Assembly (NCBI RefSeq): GCF_000020365.1
Contig: NC_012108.1
Location: 3,880,001 to 3,944,000 of the forward strand
DNA length: 64,000 bases
Reading direction: 5' to 3'
Origin: Desulforapulum autotrophicum HRM2
GTDB taxonomy: Bacteria; Desulfobacterota; Desulfobacteria; Desulfobacterales; Desulfobacteraceae
Position numbers and translations under genes: made by a program. The notes under the pieces are model-generated. The model saw only the letters and a list, made by a program, of their open reading frames with translations, was not told the DNA's origin and searched no databases. Shown here in pieces: positions 17,601-26,806 of the stretch (position 1 is the stretch's first letter; every line of letters starts with the position of its first letter).

Positions 17601-20120
17601 GTGTTTATGATGTCCCATGCGCGTATTAAAAATTTGGTTGAAATGTTTTCCTGCGAACTTGTTCTGGCTGATCCAGAAGACCCAAAGAGTTTGTCTGTTT
17701 TGTTGCCAATATTAAAAAATATTCACACACATTGTACGGGACTTTCATTAACATTGGAAGCCGGAGAAGTCATAAAAGCCAGGAATATGATTAACCGCAG
17801 CATACAGACTAAAGTCAAAAACAGTAGTAACCAGATAACTGCTTTGGGCGCTTTTATCTCTGATATTTCAAGATCGTTTCAAAATCCATATGAAGAGGAA
17901 CAACCTGGGATGCCGGAGAAGATCACACCTGAAAATCCAACTGCCGCCATACTTGATTCTTTTGAACAATTAGAAAAAAAACTGGGTGAGTTCAGCCAAA
18001 TGATCGGTCGTTTTTGTCCGGGAGAGATTTCTGATCTTGGCATCATGCTCAATAGTCTGGACGAAATCATTGACCTTTCAAAGGAAATTGAACCCCACAC
18101 ATTTCATCAAATTAGTATCGCCTGTAAAGGCTATGTAGAAAAAATGACCTTGGAAAATTTAGATAACACCGGCCCGATTGAAGAGGGTCTGGTACTCCTT
18201 AAATCAATATTAAATCATTTAAAAAGGGGAGAACCCTTTACCTTTGATTATTCTGATATTTTAGACTTATTAGAAGATAATTCTACAGGAGAACAAAAAA
18301 CCAAAGGGATAGAACTTGAAGAGGCACCTGCAATTAAAATTCAGCCAGGTCCAGAAAAGATATCAGATGATGATATGGAAATCCTGATGGATTTTGTATC
18401 TGAAGCCCTGGAAAATCTGGATACCATTGAGGTAAATTTAATTGATCTGGAGCAGGACCCTTCCAATATGGAGATTATCAACGATATCTTTCGCCCCTTT
18501 CATACAATTAAAGGGGTGTCTGGATTTTTATCCCTGACCAAAATAAACAAACTTGCCCATGCCACAGAAAATCTTTTAGACAGTGCCCGCAGCGGAGAAT
18601 TTTTAATTAATGCCAGGGCCACGGATGTCATCCTTGAATCAGTTGACACGTTAAAAACCCTCATTGCCAGGATCAACCAGGGAACAGACAAAGGATTCAT
18701 GCAGCCGGATGATGATATTGATGTGAATGACTTAAGGGATAAACTTCAAACCCTTCAGGTTTCTTTAACAAAAGGAAACAAGGAACCTTTGGGATCAATC
18801 CTAGTCAAGAAAAGAATGGTTGATCAGAATGCCCTTGACCAGGCCCTTGATACCCAGAAAAATCAACCCGGGAAAAAAATTGGAGAAATACTGGTTGAAG
18901 GAAAAAAGGTTCAAGCCAATCAGGTCGCCTCAGCTTTGATCGAACAAAACCAGCCTAGAAAGAAAGTTGATGCACAGGTCAAGGTGAGCACTCAAAAGCT
19001 GGATGACCTGGTGGATTATGCAGGAGAGCTTGTTATTGCCCAGTCCATGTTGAAACAAAAGACCATAAATGATCCATCACTCAGCCAAAATGTGTCTCAA
19101 TTGGGACAAATCGTCACCAATATGCAGAATATTGCCATGTCCATGCGAATGATCCCCATAAAAGCCACTTTTATGAAAATGATACGACTTGTCAGGGATT
19201 TAGCAAAAAAATCCGGCAAAGAAGTCAATTTGAACATGGCGGGAGAAGATACTGAGATAGACAGAAATGTGGTCGATGCCCTTTATGAACCCATGGTGCA
19301 TATGATCAGAAATTCCTGTGATCATGGGATTGAATCTGCATCAGACCGCCTTGAAAAAGGAAAGCCGTCCCAGGGTGAAATTATTCTTCGCGCCTATCAT
19401 AGGGGGGGGCATATCCTTATAGAAATTGAAGATGACGGCAAGGGGCTTGATAAAAAAACAATCCTTGAAAAGGCAAAGGAGACCGGTCTTATCACCGGCA
19501 ATGAACAACTGACTGATGCGCAGGTGTATGATTTAATTCTTCAACCTGGGTTTTCCACGGCAAAAACGATTACGGATGTGTCAGGCAGGGGTGTCGGCAT
19601 GGATGTGGTCAAGTCCGGCATAGAAAAATTCAGAGGGCAATTGAACATTGCCTCGGAAAAAGGCAGGGGCACAAAATTTACAATTAGCCTGCCTTTGACC
19701 CTTGCGATTATTGACGGGATGCTGGTCCGGGTTGATGAAGAGAAATATGTGATTCCAACAATCGCCATTCAAAAAGCGTTTAAGCCTGGAAAAGAGGATT
19801 ATTTTACGATTAAGGGTAAAGGCGAGATGGTCAAAGACCGTGGCAGTCTGATTCCCATGATTCGTTTAAATGAAATTTATGATAGCAGTAAGCACAAGAA
19901 ATCGGTTCAAGACGGCCTTGTGGTTGTTGTGGAATCAAAAGATGAAAAAAGAGCACTGTTCATCGATGAACTGCTAGGTAAGGATGAATATGTCATTAAA
20001 AGCCTGGGCAGCAATCTTGAAGAAGTAAATGGGATATCTGGCGGTGCGATCCTTGCGGATGGAAGAGTGGGGTTGATTCTGGATATCCATGGCATTTTTT
20101 CTATTGTTTCAAAAGGATAA
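17601..20120 (+). CDS. cheA: CheA histidine kinase with an added MshEN-like segment
   Basis: An 839-residue kinase. Residues 1-250 are an N-terminal helical region I cannot assign. An HPt domain follows (about 262-365) with the phospho-accepting His in 'FHTIKGVSGF'. A segment near 395-450 ('LGSILVKKRMVDQNALDQAL', 'IGEILVEGKKVQANQVASAL') is a doubled helical motif resembling the N-terminal domain of MshE/PilB-type ATPases, some of which bind c-di-GMP. Then come the dimerisation domain, the ATP-binding domain ('HMIRNSCDHGIE', 'DDGKGL', 'GRGVGMDVV') and the CheW-like domain. No P2 domain is obvious. The start at 17601 has only a weak ribosome site; the ATG at 17607 is an alternative. Confidence 0.93.
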   Translation: MFMMSHARIKNLVEMFSCELVLADPEDPKSLSVLLPILKNIHTHCTGLSLTLEAGEVIKARNMINRSIQTKVKNSSNQITALGAFISDISRSFQNPYEEEQPGMPEKITPENPTAAILDSFEQLEKKLGEFSQMIGRFCPGEISDLGIMLNSLDEIIDLSKEIEPHTFHQISIACKGYVEKMTLENLDNTGPIEEGLVLLKSILNHLKRGEPFTFDYSDILDLLEDNSTGEQKTKGIELEEAPAIKIQPGPEKISDDDMEILMDFVSEALENLDTIEVNLIDLEQDPSNMEIINDIFRPFHTIKGVSGFLSLTKINKLAHATENLLDSARSGEFLINARATDVILESVDTLKTLIARINQGTDKGFMQPDDDIDVNDLRDKLQTLQVSLTKGNKEPLGSILVKKRMVDQNALDQALDTQKNQPGKKIGEILVEGKKVQANQVASALIEQNQPRKKVDAQVKVSTQKLDDLVDYAGELVIAQSMLKQKTINDPSLSQNVSQLGQIVTNMQNIAMSMRMIPIKATFMKMIRLVRDLAKKSGKEVNLNMAGEDTEIDRNVVDALYEPMVHMIRNSCDHGIESASDRLEKGKPSQGEIILRAYHRGGHILIEIEDDGKGLDKKTILEKAKETGLITGNEQLTDAQVYDLILQPGFSTAKTITDVSGRGVGMDVVKSGIEKFRGQLNIASEKGRGTKFTISLPLTLAIIDGMLVRVDEEKYVIPTIAIQKAFKPGKEDYFTIKGKGEMVKDRGSLIPMIRLNEIYDSSKHKKSVQDGLVVVVESKDEKRALFIDELLGKDEYVIKSLGSNLEEVNGISGGAILADGRVGLILDIHGIFSIVSKG

Positions 20121-20181
20121 GCACCCGAAAATAACACCCTCGAAATTGTGAACACACAAGAATAATTTGACAGGAGAGAAA

Positions 20182-20577
20182 ATGACCCTTGTATTTGTAT
20201 GGAAAGAAAAATATGCGGTGGGAGAGCCGACGCTTGATAAACAGCATCGGTATTTATTTGATCTGGGTAATGAAATACAAACCGCCGATAAAAATCAGGC
20301 AAAAACCTATGTGATGAAATTATATAAATATGCCACCGATCATTTTAAAACCGAAGAAACTCATATGAAGCAGATTCAATATCCGGATGTGAAAAACCAT
20401 AGAAAACTGCATGATCAATTCATTACAGATTTAAACACTCTCTCTGAAAATTTTTCAATCGAATCTTTTGATGAATTTAAAAAATTCCTATACCTCTGGC
20501 TGATCAATCATATTCTCAATGAAGACAATAAATATTTTATTTTTGCCAATCGTCATAGGGAAAAAGCAAACCTTTGA
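20182..20577 (+). CDS. Bacteriohemerythrin-like oxygen-binding protein
   Basis: A 131-residue four-helix protein with the diiron ligands of hemerythrin: His in 'LDKQHRYL', His and Glu in 'DHFKTEETHM', His in 'NHRKLHDQF' and His in 'LINHILNEDNKY'. It binds O2 reversibly. Placed between cheA and cheD, it suggests that the locus senses or buffers oxygen, in keeping with an anaerobe that avoids it (inference). AGGAGAG precedes the ATG; an in-frame TTG at 20167 is less likely. Confidence 0.9.
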   Translation: MTLVFVWKEKYAVGEPTLDKQHRYLFDLGNEIQTADKNQAKTYVMKLYKYATDHFKTEETHMKQIQYPDVKNHRKLHDQFITDLNTLSENFSIESFDEFKKFLYLWLINHILNEDNKYFIFANRHREKANL

Positions 20578-20604
20578 GATTGAGAGAATAGAAAGGGATA
20601 CAAC

Positions 20605-21084
20605 ATGAAACAGATCGTTGGCGTTGCAGACATGAAGGTGAGCAATAACCCGGATGAATCGATTATCACGTATTCCCTTGGTTCCTGTATCGGGCTTGTC
20701 ATTTACGATCCTGCTGTTAGGGTTGGCGGAATCCTGCACTACATGCTCCCCGAGTCTTCCATTGACAAGACAAAGGCAACTGCAAGACCCTATATGTTCG
20801 CTGATTCAGGGATACCCCGGTTGTTTAAAACCGCTTATAGTTTGGGGGCAGCGAAACAACGAATGAGGGTTTATGTTGCAGGCGGCGCAGAGATTCTGGA
20901 TCAAGCAGGTTTTTTCAACATCGGCAAAAGAAATTACATGGCCCTTAAAAAAATGTTTTTTAAGAACAATGTGATGATCAACAAGCAGGATGTCGGCGGA
21001 AATACCAATCGAACCGTCAGGCTTGAAATAGGGACAGGAGACATTTATGTAAAAACGTCCGGAGCCAAAGAGGTGAGAATATGA
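20605..21084 (+). CDS. cheD: CheD receptor deamidase
   Basis: A 159-residue protein with the CheD signature: catalytic Cys28 in 'YSLGSCIGLVIYD', His in 'GGILHYMLP' and the downstream 'VYVAGGAE' block. CheD deamidates receptor glutamines and is regulated by CheC/CheX-type phosphatases; cheX lies 1.2 kb downstream. Its end overlaps the HDOD gene start by four bases. A second, catalytically altered CheD is encoded at 24702. Confidence 0.95.
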   Translation: MKQIVGVADMKVSNNPDESIITYSLGSCIGLVIYDPAVRVGGILHYMLPESSIDKTKATARPYMFADSGIPRLFKTAYSLGAAKQRMRVYVAGGAEILDQAGFFNIGKRNYMALKKMFFKNNVMINKQDVGGNTNRTVRLEIGTGDIYVKTSGAKEVRI

Positions 21085-21929
21085 TATCTCTTCAAACGAT
21101 TATGAAACAAATCAAAGATCTGAAACCTATTCCAGCTGTGGCAAATCAACTGTTGGCTGTGGTGGATAACCCGGACAGCTCCATCGAGGATATTGCCAAT
21201 GTGATCCAATATGATCTTGTAATCACTGCAAGCATTTTAAAAACGTGCAATTCTGCCTATTTTGGTCTTAAAAATCCGGTTGAATCCATTAAAGATGCCG
21301 TCAATCTGCTGGGTACAGATCAGGTGATTGAACTTGCAGTCATAAAATCAGGTGTCAAAGCACTTTCAGGCAGTCAGGAGGGCTATGGTTTAACCCAAGG
21401 AGAGATGTGGAAGTATTCCGTGTCTTCAGCGGTGGCCGCCAAACAGGTTGCCGTGAAATTATCTTTAAAAAATAAAAACACCCTGTTTACCGCCGCTCTG
21501 ATCAAAGATATTGGGAAAATTATTTTGGAAAAACATGTATCAAATGCGTCCCAGGAAATTACGCATTTGGTTGAAACTCAAAACGTCAGCTTCCTGGAAG
21601 CAGAGAAAGAGATTCTGGGCATCGATCATGCCGAGCTGGGTGCGATGATTGCAAAAACATGGAAGCTAAGCCCCCGGATAGTCAACATCATTCGTCACCA
21701 TCACCTGGCCGACGAAGGCAAAATTTACGACAAGGAAATTGCAGCGGTTTATCTCGCTGACTGCATCTGCATGATGATGGGAAACGGTGTGGGATCTGAT
21801 GGCCTTGCATACCGGTTCAAACATCAGGTGATGAAAGTTCTTAATCTGTCTGCAACGGATGTTTTAATCATTATTGCAGAATTTGGCATCAACATGCAGG
21901 AAGTTGAACTGCTCTTACATATGACCTAA
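21081..21929 (+). CDS. HDOD-domain signalling protein
   Basis: A 282-residue protein with an HDOD domain over about 10-210 ('LKPIPAVANQLLAVVDNP', 'ILKTCNSAYFGL', 'LFTAALIKDIGKIIL', 'VNIIRHHH'). HDOD is a non-catalytic relative of the HD phosphohydrolases, found in bacterial signalling loci, with a scaffold or regulatory role. The metal-binding HD pair is altered ('IKDIGK'), as expected for HDOD. ATGA overlap with cheD shows coupled translation. Confidence 0.9.
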   Translation: MISLQTIMKQIKDLKPIPAVANQLLAVVDNPDSSIEDIANVIQYDLVITASILKTCNSAYFGLKNPVESIKDAVNLLGTDQVIELAVIKSGVKALSGSQEGYGLTQGEMWKYSVSSAVAAKQVAVKLSLKNKNTLFTAALIKDIGKIILEKHVSNASQEITHLVETQNVSFLEAEKEILGIDHAELGAMIAKTWKLSPRIVNIIRHHHLADEGKIYDKEIAAVYLADCICMMMGNGVGSDGLAYRFKHQVMKVLNLSATDVLIIIAEFGINMQEVELLLHMT

Positions 21930-21947
21930 CAGGAAAGGGGAAAAATA

Positions 21948-22373
21948 ATGTCATATTCAATATTGATCGTGGATGATTCTTTACCCATGCGATCAGTTAT
22001 AAAACGAACGCTGAGGGCCGCAGGTTATGGTACGTCGGAATTGCTTGAAGCGGCCAACGGGCAGGAAGCACTTGAACTGATGAAAAATAGCTGGGTCGAT
22101 ATTGTGATGACAGATTACAATATGCCCGTCATGGATGGACTTGAATTTATTAAAACCATAAAATCAAATGAATTATCAAAAGATATTCCGGTCGTTGTAA
22201 TTTCAACAGAGGGCAATGCATCTAAAATCAAAGAATTTATGGATTGCGGTGCTGCTGGGTATATCACCAAACCGTTTACTGCTGAAGTGATAAGAGATTT
22301 AATTGTCGATATTCTTGGAGAAGTAAGTTATGAAGAAGCGTTTGATGACAGCGATGAAAACTTCGATTTCTGA
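21948..22373 (+). CDS. cheY: CheY-type response regulator
   Basis: A 141-residue single-domain receiver: acidic pair in 'IVDDSLPMR', phospho-Asp in 'VMTDYNMPVMDG', Thr/Ser in 'VISTEG' and Lys in 'ITKPF'. An acidic tail of about 15 residues follows the fold ('EEAFDDSDENFDF'). Its coding end overlaps the cheX start by 44 bases. It is the likely diffusible output of CheA, but no flagellar motor gene is in the window, so the target could be pili or another process. Confidence 0.93.
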   Translation: MSYSILIVDDSLPMRSVIKRTLRAAGYGTSELLEAANGQEALELMKNSWVDIVMTDYNMPVMDGLEFIKTIKSNELSKDIPVVVISTEGNASKIKEFMDCGAAGYITKPFTAEVIRDLIVDILGEVSYEEAFDDSDENFDF

Positions 22374-22776
22374 AATCATGGAAACCATGTTTTTTATGCC
22401 GGTGGAATTTGGCCGGGAAGTAACCCTCACACAGTGTAAAATGGATAAAAAAAATAATCTGGCCTGCCGGCTGGCATTTACAGGGGATGCTTCCGGGAGT
22501 TTAATTCTTATGGCACCTGAAATTCTGATGGCAGAAATGGCTGGGAATTTCATGGGAGAACCCAGTGAAAACCTTTCAGAAGATCATATTTCAGGAACAT
22601 TAACAGAGATGCTGAACATGGTCTGCGGCAATGCCTTAAGTAAAACAGATTCTAAAGTTCCGTTTGAACTGGGTATCCCTAGGATGATGGATACATCGGA
22701 AATTTCCGAGAACCAAGTATTTACCATTATTGAAACCACCGAATCAAAAATGGCAATTGCCGTAATAATAGACTAA
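22330..22776 (+). CDS. cheX: CheX-family chemotaxis phosphatase
   Basis: A 148-residue protein of the CheC/CheX/FliY group. The active-site helix carries the Glu-x-x-Asn pair in 'LTEMLNMVCGNAL', which dephosphorylates CheY-P. There is a single copy of the motif, as in CheX. The start inside the cheY end (44-base overlap) suggests fixed stoichiometry with CheY. A start at 22354 (second ATG) would also be possible. Confidence 0.85.
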   Translation: MKKRLMTAMKTSISEIMETMFFMPVEFGREVTLTQCKMDKKNNLACRLAFTGDASGSLILMAPEILMAEMAGNFMGEPSENLSEDHISGTLTEMLNMVCGNALSKTDSKVPFELGIPRMMDTSEISENQVFTIIETTESKMAIAVIID

Positions 22777-22781
22777 GTTAG

Positions 22782-23846
<1,065 letters not shown>

Positions 23847-23870
23847 ATTATAATTGAACGGAAATTTTTT

Positions 23871-24653
23871 ATGGTAACCGAAACCGAACTTAGTCCTGGA
23901 CAACATAAAAAACTTTCCAGAATTGTTTATGAAGAATCAGGCGTGGTCCTTAATGAAAAAAAATACAGTCTTCTGGTTGCAAGGATAGCCAAAAGAATGC
24001 GGATAACTAAAATAACATCTGTTAATGATTATATTAATTTGATATCCAGTGATCCGGGTGAATTCAGTGAATTTATCGATGCAACCACCACCAATCACAC
24101 TTTTTTTTTCAGGGAAAATAAACACTGTGAATATTTAATCAAAATACTGGATAAAAAAAACACTTTAAAAATCTGGAGTGCAGCATCATCCAGCGGAGAA
24201 GAGGCTTTTTCCATAGCAATTCAACTGTTGGCCAATTCATTCTCATTCAGCATCTTTGCGTCTGATGTTTCTGATTCCATGTTGAATCTTGGCCGGCGGG
24301 CTGTTTACCCAAAGGCGCGGGTAAAAGATGTTCCCCTCTCCATGCTGCATGCCTATTTTCAAAAGGGCAAAGACAAAAAAAAAGGTTACGTCAAGGTAAA
24401 ACCGGCGGTTCAGCAATTGGTTACATTTGCAAAGTTCAACCTGCTATCCGATACCCCTGCTGATACATTTGATATCATTTTTTGCAGAAACGTCATGATT
24501 TATTTTGATACCCCGACACGTCAAAGGGTTGTGGACAATCTTTGTCAGGCATTAAAACCGGGCGGCTATTTTTTTGTAGGGTTAGCTGAAAGCCTCAACG
24601 GACTGGATCATTCCCTGACAACCATTTTACCGAGCGGTTATCAGAAAAAATGA
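23871..24653 (+). CDS. cheR: CheR chemoreceptor methyltransferase
   Basis: A 260-residue SAM-dependent methyltransferase: an N-terminal helical domain ('ESGVVLNEKKYSLLVARIAKR') and a catalytic Rossmann domain with 'WSAASSSGEEAFSIA' and 'DIIFCRNVMIYF'. It methylates receptor glutamates. The ATG lies 25 bases after cheB. Confidence 0.95.
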   Translation: MVTETELSPGQHKKLSRIVYEESGVVLNEKKYSLLVARIAKRMRITKITSVNDYINLISSDPGEFSEFIDATTTNHTFFFRENKHCEYLIKILDKKNTLKIWSAASSSGEEAFSIAIQLLANSFSFSIFASDVSDSMLNLGRRAVYPKARVKDVPLSMLHAYFQKGKDKKKGYVKVKPAVQQLVTFAKFNLLSDTPADTFDIIFCRNVMIYFDTPTRQRVVDNLCQALKPGGYFFVGLAESLNGLDHSLTTILPSGYQKK

Positions 24654-24701
24654 GCCGCCAACGGATAAATCTCCGTTCATCAACGGACCAACGAGGAGTG
24701 T

Positions 24702-25214
24702 ATGGGTCAAAATAATCATTCCGGTAAAAAGGCTTTGACCTCCCATTATTTTTTGGAACCCGGATATATTTTCGTGCCGGACCATTCTGTCAGCATATCC
24801 ACGGTCATAGGTTCGGGCGTTTCAATTTGTATTTTTGACAGGAAGAAAAGGATCGGTGGAATGAACCATTTTATTTTTCCTTATATTGCCACAAAGGGGA
24901 AAACCACTCCTTTGTACGGCAATATTGCGACCATTGTCTTGCTGAAAATGATGCTGACCCAGGAATCATCACCCAAATTTCTGGAAGCACAAATATATGG
25001 TGGTGCATATCACCCTGAAAAAAACAATATCGAGATCGGCAGGGAAAATATTGAAATTGCCAGAAAAATTCTTATGAGAAACCAGATACCGATCACTTCC
25101 CAGGATGTTGGGGGGGAAAAAGGCAGAAAAGTGATTTTCAATACAAAAACCAATGAGGTCGCAATTTTAAAAGTTGACAGACTCCGGGACATGGACTGGT
25201 ACCCCTACCAATGA
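24702..25214 (+). CDS. CheD paralogue lacking the catalytic cysteine
   Basis: A 170-residue CheD-like protein. The alignment to the first CheD is clear ('GSGVSICIFD' against 'GSCIGLVIYD'; 'GGMNHFIFPY' against 'GGILHYMLP'; 'TSQDVGGEKGRKV' against 'NKQDVGGNTNRTV'). The nucleophilic Cys position is Gly39, while the His region is kept; Cys43 lies four residues further along the strand, in the wrong place. It probably does not deamidate receptors and may instead bind CheX or CheD in a regulatory role. The gene is intact with a good ribosome site (CGAGGAG), so it is likely functional in some way. Confidence 0.85.
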   Translation: MGQNNHSGKKALTSHYFLEPGYIFVPDHSVSISTVIGSGVSICIFDRKKRIGGMNHFIFPYIATKGKTTPLYGNIATIVLLKMMLTQESSPKFLEAQIYGGAYHPEKNNIEIGRENIEIARKILMRNQIPITSQDVGGEKGRKVIFNTKTNEVAILKVDRLRDMDWYPYQ

Positions 25215-25280
25215 GGTGTTATTGGGAGCGGTACTAATTTAACAATCACGATATTTCATAATAAATACAGGGGTGTTGTA

Positions 25281-26645
25281 ATGGTGGTAGATCCAAATAT
25301 TAAAATTCTTGTTGTAGACGACTCTGGAACAATGCGCGTTATGTTCAAGCAGATTTTAAAACAGGCGGGGTTTGAAAATATTATAATGGCTGTCAATGGT
25401 GATGATGGCATCAAAAAAGTAAAAGAAGAGAATCCTGACCTTGTGATAAGCGATTGGAATATGCCTAAAAAAGATGGCCTTGAATTTTTGCAATGGTTAA
25501 GAAGCCAGGAAACTTACAAAAAAATTCCTTTTATCATGGCAACAGCCCAGGCAGATAAAGGTCAGCAGATAATCATTATGGAAGCAGGCGGAAATGGTCA
25601 TGTGCCAAAACCCTTTGATGCGGAACAGATAAAGACAGAAATATTAAAAGCGTTTTCCCCTGAAACAAAAAAAATTGCCAAAACAAGAAATAGAAAGGTG
25701 ATTAATAACAAGGTTGAGTTAACAGTCTCTCACATACAGATCACAGACCATCTGGTTTTAGGTGCGCTTAAACACAGAATTGAAAATGGGGAAGTAACGC
25801 CAAGATATTTTGACCTTAAGACGGATAAGAAGGCGGGATGGAATCCCATCCAGGAGGGGCTGGAGAACGGTCAGATCGACTGCGCATTTGTACTGGCTCC
25901 CATTGCCATGGATCTGTTTGCCTATGACACACCCATAAAAATGGTTCTCCTCGCCCATAAAAACGGGAGTACCTTTGTGCGAAGCAGACACTATGATCCG
26001 AGGTTTGATTCTTTGCAGAGTTTTTATAAGTATAAGGTTGTCGATATTCCCCATAAAATGTCTGTGCATCATATGCTGGCCCACCAGTTTTTAAAGGAAC
26101 TCGGTTTAAAACCCGGGGTTCCAGGAAAAGAGGCGATCAATGTAAGATTTGAAGTTGTCCCCCCCATAAAAATGCCGGGAATCATGGAGGCGAATGAAGA
26201 TGTCGCAGGATTTATGGTGGCAGAACCCATCGCCACCAAAGCCATGGTTTCCAAGATAGGAAATCTTGAATTTATTTCCTCTTCAAGATGGAAAGATCAT
26301 CCCTGCTGCATTGTTGCCATGCAGAATGATTTTATTGATAAGTTCCCTGATGCTGCTCAGGAATTTGTATCCCTTCTGATGGAGACCGGAAAATATATTG
26401 AATATGATAAAATACGGGCTTCAAACATTGGCGTTCGTTTTCTTGATCCCGATGGAACGATTGGTTTGAAACCAGAAGTTCTCCAGAGGGTTTTTTCTCA
26501 GCCAATGGCTATAAAGATGGACGATCTTTACCCGGTTGTTGAGGACTTTGATATCATTCAAAAATATATGCATGATGTCATGGGCATTGGCAGGATAATT
26601 GACCTTGAGCAGTTTATTTATGCCGGTTTTGCAGGAAAGCCATAA
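25281..26645 (+). CDS. CheY-like receiver fused to a NitT/TauT-type substrate-binding domain
   Basis: A 454-residue protein. Residues 1-130 are a full receiver ('VVDDSGTMRVMF', phospho-Asp in 'VISDWNMPKKDG', Lys in 'HVPKPF'). Residues 150-440 resemble the NMT1/SsuA/NrtA class of periplasmic binding proteins ('QITDHLVLGALKHR', 'GLENGQIDCAFVLAPIAMDLF', 'DVAGFMVAEPIATKAM'). There is no signal peptide, so a transporter-type ligand-binding fold would act in the cytoplasm under phosphorylation control. It could detect a metabolite such as nitrate, bicarbonate or a sulfonate, or bind a partner. It is the last gene before a terminator. Confidence 0.88.
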   Translation: MVVDPNIKILVVDDSGTMRVMFKQILKQAGFENIIMAVNGDDGIKKVKEENPDLVISDWNMPKKDGLEFLQWLRSQETYKKIPFIMATAQADKGQQIIIMEAGGNGHVPKPFDAEQIKTEILKAFSPETKKIAKTRNRKVINNKVELTVSHIQITDHLVLGALKHRIENGEVTPRYFDLKTDKKAGWNPIQEGLENGQIDCAFVLAPIAMDLFAYDTPIKMVLLAHKNGSTFVRSRHYDPRFDSLQSFYKYKVVDIPHKMSVHHMLAHQFLKELGLKPGVPGKEAINVRFEVVPPIKMPGIMEANEDVAGFMVAEPIATKAMVSKIGNLEFISSSRWKDHPCCIVAMQNDFIDKFPDAAQEFVSLLMETGKYIEYDKIRASNIGVRFLDPDGTIGLKPEVLQRVFSQPMAIKMDDLYPVVEDFDIIQKYMHDVMGIGRIIDLEQFIYAGFAGKP

Positions 26646-26682
26646 CTCCATTGGAATTGAACATGCCAAGAAATTTCTCTAT

Positions 26683-26708
26683 AATCCCCTCATTTAAAGG
26701 GATTTTTG
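26683..26708 (+). terminator. Rho-independent terminator after the chemotaxis operon
   Basis: AATCCC, a 10-nt loop, GGGATT, then a T-run, 38 bases past the receiver-SBP stop. Confidence 0.7.
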
Positions 26709-26741
26709 ATTTTAAAGGCAGCTAAAGAAGGGAAATCGATC

Positions 26742-26770
26742 TTGACATGGGATCCATTTAAGGTTTTATT
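26742..26770 (+). promoter_or_regulatory. Possible sigma-70 promoter of the sigma-54 regulator gene
   Basis: TTGACA, 17-base spacer, TTTATT; it begins about 65 bases before the ATG. The -10 is weak. With the preceding terminator it implies that the regulator is made separately from the operon it may control. Confidence 0.45.
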
Positions 26771-26806
26771 AGACTTAGGAATCGATCAAAAATAGAATAG
26801 TTTCAT

